A stretch of 64,000 nucleotides of DNA from Vibrio jasicida CAIM 1864 = LMG 25398 (lineage in GTDB: Bacteria > Pseudomonadota > Gammaproteobacteria > Enterobacterales > Vibrionaceae), in assembly GCF_000400365.1 (NCBI RefSeq), contig NZ_BAOG01000102.1, forward strand, positions 1 through 64,000. The letters are read 5' to 3'. A model generated the notes under the pieces. It was not told the DNA's origin, ran no database searches, and was given only the letters and a program-made list of their open reading frames with translations. Below are positions 7,983-15,420 of the stretch, one piece after another (the stretch's first letter is position 1; every line of letters begins with the position of its first letter). The position numbers and the translations under genes were made by a program.

Positions 7983-8624
7983 TTATTCGTCTGGGTACAC
8001 TTTTTCTTTGTATTCACAGAGATCTTCAATGATGCAGCTACCACAGCGCGGTTTTCTTGCCACACATGTGTAACGACCATGAAGGATCAGCCAGTGGTGT
8101 ACATCAAGCTTAAACTCTTTTGGCACCACTTTTAGCAGTTTTTCTTCTACGTCATCGACGGTTTTACCCATCGCAAACTTTGTACGGTTAGAAACACGAT
8201 AGATGTGTGTGTCCACCGCGATAGTTGGCCAACCGAAGGCGGTATTCAGTACCACGTTAGCGGTTTTACGACCGACACCCGGCAAAGCCTCTAGTGCTGC
8301 ACGATCTTCTGGTACTTCACTGTTGTGCTTCTCTAGTAAGATCTTACAAGTCTTGATGGTGTTTTCGGCTTTTGAATTAAACAGACCGATGGTTTTGATG
8401 TATTCCTTTAAACCATCGACACCCAAATCAAGAATGCCTTGAGGCGTGTTCGCAACAGGGTAGAGCTTGTCTGTTGCCTTGTTTACGCTTACGTCCGTCG
8501 CCTGCGCAGAAAGCAGTACGGCGATAAGCAACTCAAACGGCGTGCTCCAGTTGAGCTCTGTCTGAGGATTGGGATTGTTTTCTCGGAGTCGTTCGAGAAT
8601 TTCAATTCTTTTGACTTTGTTCAT
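7983..8624 (-). CDS. nth: Endonuclease III (DNA glycosylase/AP lyase)
   Basis: A 213-residue base-excision repair enzyme that removes oxidised pyrimidines and nicks at abasic sites. The helix-hairpin-helix LPGVGRKTANVVLN contains the catalytic Lys, and the catalytic Asp lies in VDTHIYRVSNR. The C-terminal [4Fe-4S] site follows the C-x6-C-x2-C-x5-C spacing (CVARKPRCGSCIIEDLC). It follows rnfE on the same strand with a terminator-like hairpin between them. An rnf-nth arrangement is common in gammaproteobacteria. Confidence 0.97.
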   Translation of the reverse strand: MNKVKRIEILERLRENNPNPQTELNWSTPFELLIAVLLSAQATDVSVNKATDKLYPVANTPQGILDLGVDGLKEYIKTIGLFNSKAENTIKTCKILLEKHNSEVPEDRAALEALPGVGRKTANVVLNTAFGWPTIAVDTHIYRVSNRTKFAMGKTVDDVEEKLLKVVPKEFKLDVHHWLILHGRYTCVARKPRCGSCIIEDLCEYKEKVYPDE

Positions 8625-8657
8625 TGCTGACTTCCAAACCCGTCTTTGCGGTTTATG

Positions 8658-8690
8658 AAAAAGGCCCTACGAGTGGTAGAGCCTTGATTT
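8658..8690 (-). terminator. Hairpin between rnfE and nth
   Basis: Stem AAGGC(C)CTAC / GTAG(A)GCCTT with a GAGTG loop; on the minus strand the stem is followed by TTTTT. It may end or attenuate the rnf transcript before nth. The single mismatch and conserved gene order leave readthrough possible. Confidence 0.55.
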
Positions 8691-8703
8691 TAGAATTCTT
8701 GTA

Positions 8704-9396
8704 TTATGCGTTAGTTACGCGGGCGCGCTCAATGGCTGGTTTTTCTTCTTTCGGCTGACGTTCCTGAATTGAGCTGTCGATAACGTTTTTCAACGCAATC
8801 AAAAGTCCTACGCCGATAAACGCACCTGGCGGCAATAATGCCAGTAAGAAGCTGCTATCGAAGTGGAAAACTTGAATACGCAGTGCCGCAGCCCAGTCAC
8901 CCAATAATAGGTCTGCACCATCGAATAAGGTGCCGTTGCCGATAAGTTCACGCATAGCGCCAAGTACAACTAATACGGTTGTCATACCAAGACCCATCCA
9001 GAAACCATCCAATGCTGCTGGTAATGGATCATTCTTCGATGCGTAAGCTTCCGCACGGCCGATGATAATACAGTTGGTTACGATCAATGGGATGAAGATA
9101 CCCAGAGATAGATACAGTCCGTAGGCATAAGCGTTCATCAAGAGTTGAACACAAGTTACCAAGGCTGCGATGATCATAACAAAGACCGGAATACGGATTT
9201 CTTTTGGTACGTAGTTACGAATCAGTGAAACTGTCAGGTTAGAACCGACAAGCACCAACAAAGTCGCAATACCCAAACCAAGGGCGTTGGTAATGGTCGA
9301 AGAAACAGCAAGCAGAGGACACAAACCCAGAAGTTGCACTAGGGCAGGGTTGTTGCTCCACATGCCGTTTTTCATTAGCAGTTTATTTTCACTCAT
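8704..9396 (-). CDS. rnfE: Rnf electron transport complex subunit RnfE
   Basis: A 230-residue integral membrane subunit of the ion-translocating ferredoxin/NADH oxidoreductase complex (Rnf/Rsx). It shows about six hydrophobic segments and the family features NPALVQLLGLCPLLAVSST near the N-terminus and ALGLGIATLLVLVGSN. RnfE and RnfA are homologous, topologically inverted subunits sharing the LGLCP motif, visible here in both. The start overlaps the end of rnfG by 8 bases, indicating translational coupling in rnfABCDGE. Confidence 0.96.
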   Translation of the reverse strand: MSENKLLMKNGMWSNNPALVQLLGLCPLLAVSSTITNALGLGIATLLVLVGSNLTVSLIRNYVPKEIRIPVFVMIIAALVTCVQLLMNAYAYGLYLSLGIFIPLIVTNCIIIGRAEAYASKNDPLPAALDGFWMGLGMTTVLVVLGAMRELIGNGTLFDGADLLLGDWAAALRIQVFHFDSSFLLALLPPGAFIGVGLLIALKNVIDSSIQERQPKEEKPAIERARVTNA

Positions 9397-10027
9397 GGTT
9401 GCCTCCTGCGCAGTCTAGGGGCTGATTCAGAATCTCATCACGAGACTTATTTACATAGTTTACTGTGTTTCTCACCGCTTTCACTACCGCACGAGGGGTA
9501 ATGGTTGCGCCAGTAAACTGATCGAAATCGCCACCATCTTTACGAACTCGCCAAGAATTCCAGTTACTTTCTGTCACTTGCTTACCGGTGAAGCTCAAGA
9601 TCCAATCCGTAACGCGTAAATCAATTTTATCACCCAATCCCGGCGTTTCTTGATGGCTTAGGATACGGGTACCAAGGATCTTGCCTTGGTTATCGATGCC
9701 GGTAATGATTTTGATTTCACCGTTGTAGCCATCTGGTGCGATAGACTCAATTGCCATTGCCGTAGGTTTACCATCTTTGGTCGCAATGTAAGTTGGCATC
9801 GAGCGAACCGTACCTAGATCGGGTGCAGATACCATAGTACATGCTGCGACAAGGTTGTTGTCGTGCATTTCTTCCGGAATCACTTGGTTAAGAACCGATA
9901 GCAATTGCTTTTGTTCCTGAAGCTTAATTTGATCTTTTGTTAGGTACTGAGTCAGTGCCACAAGACCGGTTGTTGCACAGGCGAAGATCGCCAATGTCAG
10001 ACCATTTTTTCTAATAGCGGTTAACAT
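9389..10027 (-). CDS. rnfG: Rnf electron transport complex subunit RnfG (flavinylated)
   Basis: A 212-residue subunit with one N-terminal membrane anchor (GLTLAIFACATTGLVALTQYL) and a periplasmic FMN-binding domain. The flavinylation motif is visible as TGATIT near residue 173; its last Thr would carry covalently linked FMN. Segments DGYNGEIKIITGID and GLGDKID are typical of the FMN_bind fold. It passes electrons within the Rnf complex. Seven bases separate it from rnfD, and it overlaps rnfE by 8 bases. Confidence 0.96.
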   Translation of the reverse strand: MLTAIRKNGLTLAIFACATTGLVALTQYLTKDQIKLQEQKQLLSVLNQVIPEEMHDNNLVAACTMVSAPDLGTVRSMPTYIATKDGKPTAMAIESIAPDGYNGEIKIITGIDNQGKILGTRILSHQETPGLGDKIDLRVTDWILSFTGKQVTESNWNSWRVRKDGGDFDQFTGATITPRAVVKAVRNTVNYVNKSRDEILNQPLDCAGGNHE

Positions 10028-10034
10028 GTTTACC

Positions 10035-11081
10035 TCAGTGACCGTAAGTTCTTGGTTTGGTGTAGTAGTCGATCAACGGTACACACATATTGGCAAGCAG
10101 AACGGCGAACGCAACGCCATCTGGGAAGCCACCCCAACTACGAATAATGAATACCAACGCGCCGATGAGAGCACCGAAAATTAAGCGACCTTTCACGGTC
10201 GTTGATGCTGAAACAGGATCGGTTGCGATAAAGAACGCGCCTAACATCGTTGCACCTGAAAGTAGGTGGAAGATTGGTGACGCGGTTTCTCCCGGCATGA
10301 TCAAGCTAAAGACGGTACTAAACAGTGCCAAGCTACCTAGGAAACCAACAGGAATGTACCATTGGATGATGCGTTTCTTGATCATCACTAGGCCACCAAC
10401 CAAGTAAGCTAGGTTTACCCATTGCCAACCGATACCCGCAAGCCCACCAAACATTGGCTGTGAAAGTACTTCACTTGGCGTAGCACCAGTGTGAATACCG
10501 GTTTTGAATGCATCTAATGGAGTTGCCATTGTTACGCCATCCACGCCGGCACGAACTTGTTGTAGCGACAAACCATCAAAATCATAGCCAGTGAAGATCA
10601 GAGACAACGCGTCTGCAAAAGTCACATGCTCAGACATTAATGAAACAGGTGCACTCCAACTTGTCATTTGGACAGGGAAGGAGATAAGCAATACAACGTA
10701 AGCGACCATCGCTGGGTTAAATAGGTTTTGGCCAATACCACCGTATAAGTGCTTTGCAATAACGATGGCAAAAATCAAACCGATAACCATGATCCACCAA
10801 GGAGACCATGGTGGGATTGCCACAGCTAATAGCCAGGCTGTCACGATGGCACTGTTATCACGCAGCGCACGCATTGGAGAACGTTTACGCACAAGCATGA
10901 CTAATGCTTCAAGTGACACTGCGACCGCAATAGCGAACACAAGTTGAATGATGGTGCCCCAACCAAAGAAATAGGTTTGAGCCACTAAGCCAGGAATAGC
11001 GCACAGTGCTACCCATTTCATCAAATCAGGCGTGCTGCGACGGCTGTGAGCGTGTGGTGAACTGGCAATAAAAAACGACAT
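10035..11081 (-). CDS. rnfD: Rnf electron transport complex subunit RnfD (flavinylated)
   Basis: A 348-residue polytopic membrane subunit of Rnf, homologous to NqrB. The covalent FMN site is visible as LLSGATMLGAFFIATDPVSAS, where the Thr of SGAT is the attachment residue; a second family signature is GGIGQNLFNPAMV. About nine to ten hydrophobic segments are present. The ATG overlaps the rnfC stop codon by one base, so translation is coupled. It works with RnfA, E and G to move Na+ or protons across the membrane. Confidence 0.96.
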   Translation of the reverse strand: MSFFIASSPHAHSRRSTPDLMKWVALCAIPGLVAQTYFFGWGTIIQLVFAIAVAVSLEALVMLVRKRSPMRALRDNSAIVTAWLLAVAIPPWSPWWIMVIGLIFAIVIAKHLYGGIGQNLFNPAMVAYVVLLISFPVQMTSWSAPVSLMSEHVTFADALSLIFTGYDFDGLSLQQVRAGVDGVTMATPLDAFKTGIHTGATPSEVLSQPMFGGLAGIGWQWVNLAYLVGGLVMIKKRIIQWYIPVGFLGSLALFSTVFSLIMPGETASPIFHLLSGATMLGAFFIATDPVSASTTVKGRLIFGALIGALVFIIRSWGGFPDGVAFAVLLANMCVPLIDYYTKPRTYGH

Positions 11082-13924
11082 TACTCGTTCTCCTCAGTAT
11101 TGTTCTTATTCGCTTCTTGCTGAGCTTTACGTGCTTTAGCGCGAGCAATGGCAGCGGCAACAGCAGCTTTCTTCGGATCCACTTCTGGTTCTTCAGAAGG
11201 TGTTTCTTCAACAGATTCTGTTTGTGCTTCTTGCTGAGCTTTACGTGCTTTGGCACGAGCAATGGCAGCGGCAACCGCGGCTTTCTTTGGATCCACTTCT
11301 GGCTCTTCAGAAGGCGTTTCTTCAACAGATTCTGTTTGTGCTTCCTGCTTCGCTTTACGTGCTTTAGCGCGAGCAATGGCAGCGGCAACCGCGGCTTTCT
11401 TTGGATCCACTTCTGGCTCTTCAGAAGGTGTCTCTTCAATAGACTCTGTTTGTGCTTCCTGCTTCGCTTTACGTGCCTTAGCACGAGCAATAGCTGCGGC
11501 AACCGCGGCTTTCTTCGGATCCACTTCTGGCTCTTCAGAAGGCGTTTCTTCAACAGATTCTGTTTGTGCTTCTTGCTGAGCTTTGCGTGCTTTAGCACGA
11601 GCAATGGCTGCGGCAACAGCAGCTTTCTTCGGATCCACTTCTGGTTCTTCAGAAGGAGCTTCAGCTTCAACAGATTCTGTTTGTGCTTCTTGCTGAGCTT
11701 TGCGTGCTTTAGCGCGAGCAATGGCAGCGGCAACAGCAGCTTTCTTTGGATCTTCAGATTGTTCTGCTGGTGTTTCCGCTTCTGCAGATTCCGTAGAGTC
11801 TTCTTGCTGAGCTTTGCGTGCCTTAGCGCGAGCAATGGCAGCGGCAACAGCAGCTTTCTTTGGATCTTCAGATTGTTCTGCAGGTGTTTCCGCTTCTGCA
11901 GATTCCGTAGAGTCTTCTTGCTGAGCTTTGCGCGTTTTAGCACGGGCAATGGCAGCGGCAACAGCGGCTTTCTTCGGATCTTCAGCTTGTTTAACAGGTG
12001 CTTCCGTTTCTACAGATTCGGTCGAATCTTCTTGTTGTGCTTTTTTCGCTTTAGCTCTGGCGATAGCTGCTGCGATGGCTGCTTTCTTATCACCAGCTTC
12101 AGTAGGTGTTGATGCGTCTTCTTGTTGAGCTTTCTTCGCCTTAGCACGGGCAATCGCTGCTGCAACCGCTGACTTCTTGTCGTCAGCATTATCCGTAGAT
12201 GCGTCGCCTTGTTCTTTTTGCACTTTGCGTTCGCGAGCAAGGCGTTTGCGTTCTTCGCGTAGCTTCGCCATTTCTGAGTTATCAGGCTCGGCTGCGCCAG
12301 ATTGAGCCGCTGCAGCTTGTTTCGCTTTTGCTTTGGCAATCGCGGCAGCAACCGCTGGTTTCACTGCTGGCTCGGCTTTCGCTTCAGTATTATCTTTTTG
12401 TGCTTTCACGCGAGCGATGGCTGCGGCAATCGCATCATCACCGCCAGAGGCTTTCATGTCTTTACGACGATCATCCGCGGCTTTCTTAAAGCGATTTTCA
12501 CGTTCTGCTTTTTCGCGTTCCATACGCGCTTTCTTCTCTTCAAAGCGCAGCTTAGCTCGTTCAGCGGCTGCCGCTTCTTGAGCGCGTGTTCGGATTTCAG
12601 CTTTCGCTTGACGATAGTATTGAACCAGTGGGATTTCACTCGGACACACAAACGCACACGCGCCACATTCAATACAGTCTTTTAAGTTCAGCTCTTCCAG
12701 CTTTTCGTATTCTTGGCTTTTTGCATACCACTGAAGCTGCTGTGGCAATAGCGAGGCAGGGCACGCTTCCGCACATTGGCTACAACGGATACATTCCATT
12801 TCGTATTGGTCAGAAGCGATCTCACGACGCTTCGGTGCCAGAATACAGTTTGCTGTTTTAGTGATAGGAACCTGAGCGTGGGGTAGGGTAAAGCCCATCA
12901 TTGGGCCACCCATGATCAGGCGCTGCAGTTTCTTATCTGATCTGTAGCCGAACTCGTCTAACAGTGCTTGTACTGGCGTACCAAGTAGCGTCCAAACGTT
13001 ACGTGGTTGCTTGAAGGTCTTACCTGTCAGAGTCACGATGCGATTTACCACAGGTTCGCCATCGATCACTGCACGTTTAATTGAGTAGAGAGAACCAACG
13101 TTTTGAACCAGAATGCCAATATCAGCAGGGATAGCGCCGCTAGGAACTTCTTTGTTGGTTAAAATCTTGATGAGCTGCTTCTCACCACCAGAAGGGTATT
13201 TGGTTGGGATAACGCGAATCACGATGTCTTTGTTCATCGCCGCTTGTTCCAGCGCTTTAATTGCTGCTGGCTTGTTATCTTCAATACCAATGATGGTCAG
13301 TTTTGGCTTAAGGATATGCTCGACGATCTCGATCCCTTGGATCAGTTCGTCCGCATGCTCCTGCATGAGTTTGTCATCGGCGGTGATGTAAGGTTCACAT
13401 TCAGCCGCGTTGACGATAAGAATTTCGGTACGTGCAATGCCCGATTGGATCTTCTTAGCCGTTGGGAAGCCTGCGCCACCCATGCCCGAGATACCAGCAA
13501 GGCGAATCACATCGATTAACGCATCTGCAGATTCTTGGGTATAATCGGCAACTGGCGTTTTCTCACACCAAGTATCGTTACCATCTGGCGTAATCACTGC
13601 GCACAGTTCGCTTAAACCCGATGGGTGAGCGACGGTTCGTGGCTCAATAGCTGTCACTTGCCCAGAAGTTGGCGCATGAACAGGAACGGTGAAACCACTG
13701 TCTGACGCCGTTAGCTGTTGACCTTTCAACACTGTGTCACCAACAGCAATCAATAGATTACCTGCTTTACCGATGTGTTGTTTTAAAGGTAGGACGATTT
13801 CCGACGGAATGGCTGCATGAACCAATTCAGTTTTGTTGGATTGCTTTTTGTTTTCTGCCGGATGCACGCCGCCTGGGAAATCCCATAGCGAACCAGTACG
13901 AATTTGTTCAATCAAAGACAACAT
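11081..13924 (-). CDS. rnfC: Rnf electron transport complex subunit RnfC with a long repetitive C-terminal tail
   Basis: A 947-residue peripheral subunit that docks NADH and holds iron-sulfur clusters. The core (about residues 1-450) has an N-terminal barrel-sandwich domain, the flavin/NADH region IRLAGISGMGGAGFPTAKK, and two ferredoxin-like [4Fe-4S] motifs, CIRCSQCAEACP and CIECGACAFVCP. A charged coiled-coil-like linker (ERAKLRFEEKKARMEREKAE) follows, then about 400 residues of Ala/Lys-rich helices built on the unit KKAAVAAAIARAKARKAQQE. E. coli RsxC is about 740 residues, so this tail is markedly expanded. The repeats are near-identical at DNA level, so copy number may vary between strains and assemblies may misjudge it. 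The gene lies between rnfB (8-base gap) and rnfD (1-base overlap). Confidence 0.97.
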   Translation of the reverse strand: MLSLIEQIRTGSLWDFPGGVHPAENKKQSNKTELVHAAIPSEIVLPLKQHIGKAGNLLIAVGDTVLKGQQLTASDSGFTVPVHAPTSGQVTAIEPRTVAHPSGLSELCAVITPDGNDTWCEKTPVADYTQESADALIDVIRLAGISGMGGAGFPTAKKIQSGIARTEILIVNAAECEPYITADDKLMQEHADELIQGIEIVEHILKPKLTIIGIEDNKPAAIKALEQAAMNKDIVIRVIPTKYPSGGEKQLIKILTNKEVPSGAIPADIGILVQNVGSLYSIKRAVIDGEPVVNRIVTLTGKTFKQPRNVWTLLGTPVQALLDEFGYRSDKKLQRLIMGGPMMGFTLPHAQVPITKTANCILAPKRREIASDQYEMECIRCSQCAEACPASLLPQQLQWYAKSQEYEKLEELNLKDCIECGACAFVCPSEIPLVQYYRQAKAEIRTRAQEAAAAERAKLRFEEKKARMEREKAERENRFKKAADDRRKDMKASGGDDAIAAAIARVKAQKDNTEAKAEPAVKPAVAAAIAKAKAKQAAAAQSGAAEPDNSEMAKLREERKRLARERKVQKEQGDASTDNADDKKSAVAAAIARAKAKKAQQEDASTPTEAGDKKAAIAAAIARAKAKKAQQEDSTESVETEAPVKQAEDPKKAAVAAAIARAKTRKAQQEDSTESAEAETPAEQSEDPKKAAVAAAIARAKARKAQQEDSTESAEAETPAEQSEDPKKAAVAAAIARAKARKAQQEAQTESVEAEAPSEEPEVDPKKAAVAAAIARAKARKAQQEAQTESVEETPSEEPEVDPKKAAVAAAIARAKARKAKQEAQTESIEETPSEEPEVDPKKAAVAAAIARAKARKAKQEAQTESVEETPSEEPEVDPKKAAVAAAIARAKARKAQQEAQTESVEETPSEEPEVDPKKAAVAAAIARAKARKAQQEANKNNTEENE
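11084..12094 (-). repeat. Tandem 114-bp coding repeats in rnfC
   Basis: Nine head-to-tail units encode about 38 residues each, starting with DPKK or GDKK: 11084-11179 (truncated, 32 residues), 11180-11293, 11294-11407, 11408-11521, 11522-11635, 11636-11752 (39 residues), 11753-11866, 11867-11980 and 11981-12094. More diverged units continue to about 12400. GGATCC, encoding Asp-Pro, recurs at the boundary of the left-hand units. The first linker type is AQTESVEETPSEEPEV, the second DSTESAEAETPAEQSE, so the array grew in at least two blocks. Confidence 0.95.
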
Positions 13925-13932
13925 ACGAAACC

Positions 13933-14526
13933 TTATTTAATTGAATCAGTCACGTTCGCTGCATTGGCAGCATCCGTAATGTTAACTACTGGAATAGCGT
14001 TAAGCTTCCACTTCCAGCTCTCTGTGGTAGTTTCCACAGGAATCATTTCAATACAGTCAGTTGGACAAGGCGCAACGCACAAGTCACAACCGGTACACTC
14101 GTCTTTGATAACGGTATGAAGGGCTTTAGTACCACCAACAATCGCATCGACAGGACACGCTTGAATACACTTGGTACAACCGATACACATGTCTTCATGA
14201 ATGAAAGCAACGGTTTTGACTTTGCTGTCGAGATCGTGTGCCGACTCTTCCGCTTCAACGCCCATTAGGTCCGCCAGTTTTTCAATGGTTGCTTGACCAC
14301 CTGGAGGACATTTATTGATTTTATCGCCATTCGCGATTGCTTCTGCGTATGGACGACAACCCGGGTAGCCACATTGGCCACACTGAGTTTGAGGAAGAAT
14401 AGAATCGATTTGATCGACAATCGGGTCCGCTTCGACTTTGAAGCGAATCGATGCAAAACCAAGTATGGCCCCAAATACAGCGGCGAGGGCAGCAAGAGCG
14501 ATGATCGCAATTAAAATCGTACTCAT
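13933..14526 (-). CDS. rnfB: Rnf electron transport complex subunit RnfB
   Basis: A 197-residue iron-sulfur subunit. It has an N-terminal membrane anchor (ILIAIIALAALAAVFGAILGFA), a four-cysteine Fe-S domain (CGQCGYPGC with a distal Cys in INKCPPGG), and two ferredoxin-type motifs, CIGCTKCIQACPVDAI and CTGCDLCVAPCPTDCI. It feeds electrons between ferredoxin and the rest of Rnf. Three bases separate it from rnfA and 8 from rnfC. The length is normal for the family. Confidence 0.97.
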   Translation of the reverse strand: MSTILIAIIALAALAAVFGAILGFASIRFKVEADPIVDQIDSILPQTQCGQCGYPGCRPYAEAIANGDKINKCPPGGQATIEKLADLMGVEAEESAHDLDSKVKTVAFIHEDMCIGCTKCIQACPVDAIVGGTKALHTVIKDECTGCDLCVAPCPTDCIEMIPVETTTESWKWKLNAIPVVNITDAANAANVTDSIK

Positions 14527-14529
14527 CGT

Positions 14530-15108
14530 TTACTTCACCAAACCTGTAAAGCCCATAAAGGCAAGAGACATCAGGCCTGCGGTGATCATCGCAATCGACG
14601 CGCCTTTAAATGGCACAGGTACGTCAGCAGCGGCAATACGTTCACGCATTGACGCAAATAGGATCAGTACCAAAGAGAAGCCAACCGCTGCGCCAAAACC
14701 GTAAATGATCGATTCGATAAAGTTGTGGTTCTCGTTGATGTTAAGTAGAGCAACACCTAGAACCGCACAGTTCGTTGTGATCAGAGGTAGGAAGATACCC
14801 AACAGACGATACAGCGTTGGGCTGGTTTTGTGCACAACCATTTCAGTGAACTGTACAACAACAGCGATCACCAAAATAAAGCTCATGGTTCGTAAATATT
14901 CGATGCCCAGTGGACGCAAAACATAGCTTTCCACCAAGTATGCACACACAGACGCGAGCGTTAGTACAAAAGTTGTAGCTAAGCCCATGCCAATTGCTGT
15001 TTCCAGTTTTTTAGACACGCCCATAAAAGGACACAAGCCTAAAAACTTCACCAGTACAAAGTTGTTCACCAGCACAGTGCCGACCAACAACAAAATATAT
15101 TCGGTCAT
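14530..15108 (-). CDS. rnfA: Rnf electron transport complex subunit RnfA
   Basis: A 192-residue integral membrane subunit, first gene of rnfABCDGE. It begins MTEYILLLVGTVLVNNFVLVKFLGLCPFMGVS, matching RsxA/RnfA almost exactly in length, and shares the LGLCP motif with RnfE. About six hydrophobic segments are present. The ATG at 15108 is chosen over an in-frame upstream start at 15168 because homologues begin at MTEY. The promoter should lie in the 15109-15360 interval, which is shared with nothing else on that side. Confidence 0.96.
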   Translation of the reverse strand: MTEYILLLVGTVLVNNFVLVKFLGLCPFMGVSKKLETAIGMGLATTFVLTLASVCAYLVESYVLRPLGIEYLRTMSFILVIAVVVQFTEMVVHKTSPTLYRLLGIFLPLITTNCAVLGVALLNINENHNFIESIIYGFGAAVGFSLVLILFASMRERIAAADVPVPFKGASIAMITAGLMSLAFMGFTGLVK

Positions 15109-15360
15109 AGTTATTACGTTCTTAAAATCCGATCCCAATATTATCGTGTTTTGTGACACCAATAACAACCAGAGAACGGTGTGGTTTTATGCGCCCGATG
15201 GAAAATTATACGTGTATGTGATGTGAGCAGATGAATTAATAAGAAATTGAAAAGTTTGGTGAATGGTTGTTAACAAAGAAAAACGCAATTTCCGCCACTG
15301 ATTTAACGCACGCGTTGTTGATGATTTTGGTATCACTTCGTGTGGTTAGCTAGAAATGAC
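15109..15360. other. Upstream region of rnfA
   Basis: About 250 bases with no gene between rnfA and the pflB terminator. It should carry the rnf promoter. I looked for an FNR-type dyad (TTGAT-N4-ATCAA) and did not find a convincing one. Nothing else is recognisable. Confidence 0.4.
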
Positions 15361-15400
15361 AAAAGCTCATACCCCTAATGAGTTAGAGGTATGAGCTTTG
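15361..15400 (-). terminator. Intrinsic terminator of pflB
   Basis: Perfect 12-bp stem AAAGCTCATACC / GGTATGAGCTTT around a 14-base loop. It lies just past the pflB stop codon on the minus strand. Confidence 0.8.
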
Positions 15401-15420
15401 ATTATTTTACAATCTCGCGA

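Noticed and set aside
11084..12094. Regular direct repeats that could be mistaken for a CRISPR array
   Set aside because: The repeats are 114 bp, contiguous, in frame and coding, with no unique spacers and no cas genes nearby.
11117..12112. Long plus-strand open frames opposite rnfC (331 aa and others)
   Set aside because: They mirror the rnfC repeat in antisense; they have low-complexity Phe/Cys/Arg or Ala/Ser composition, no ribosome site and no family resemblance.
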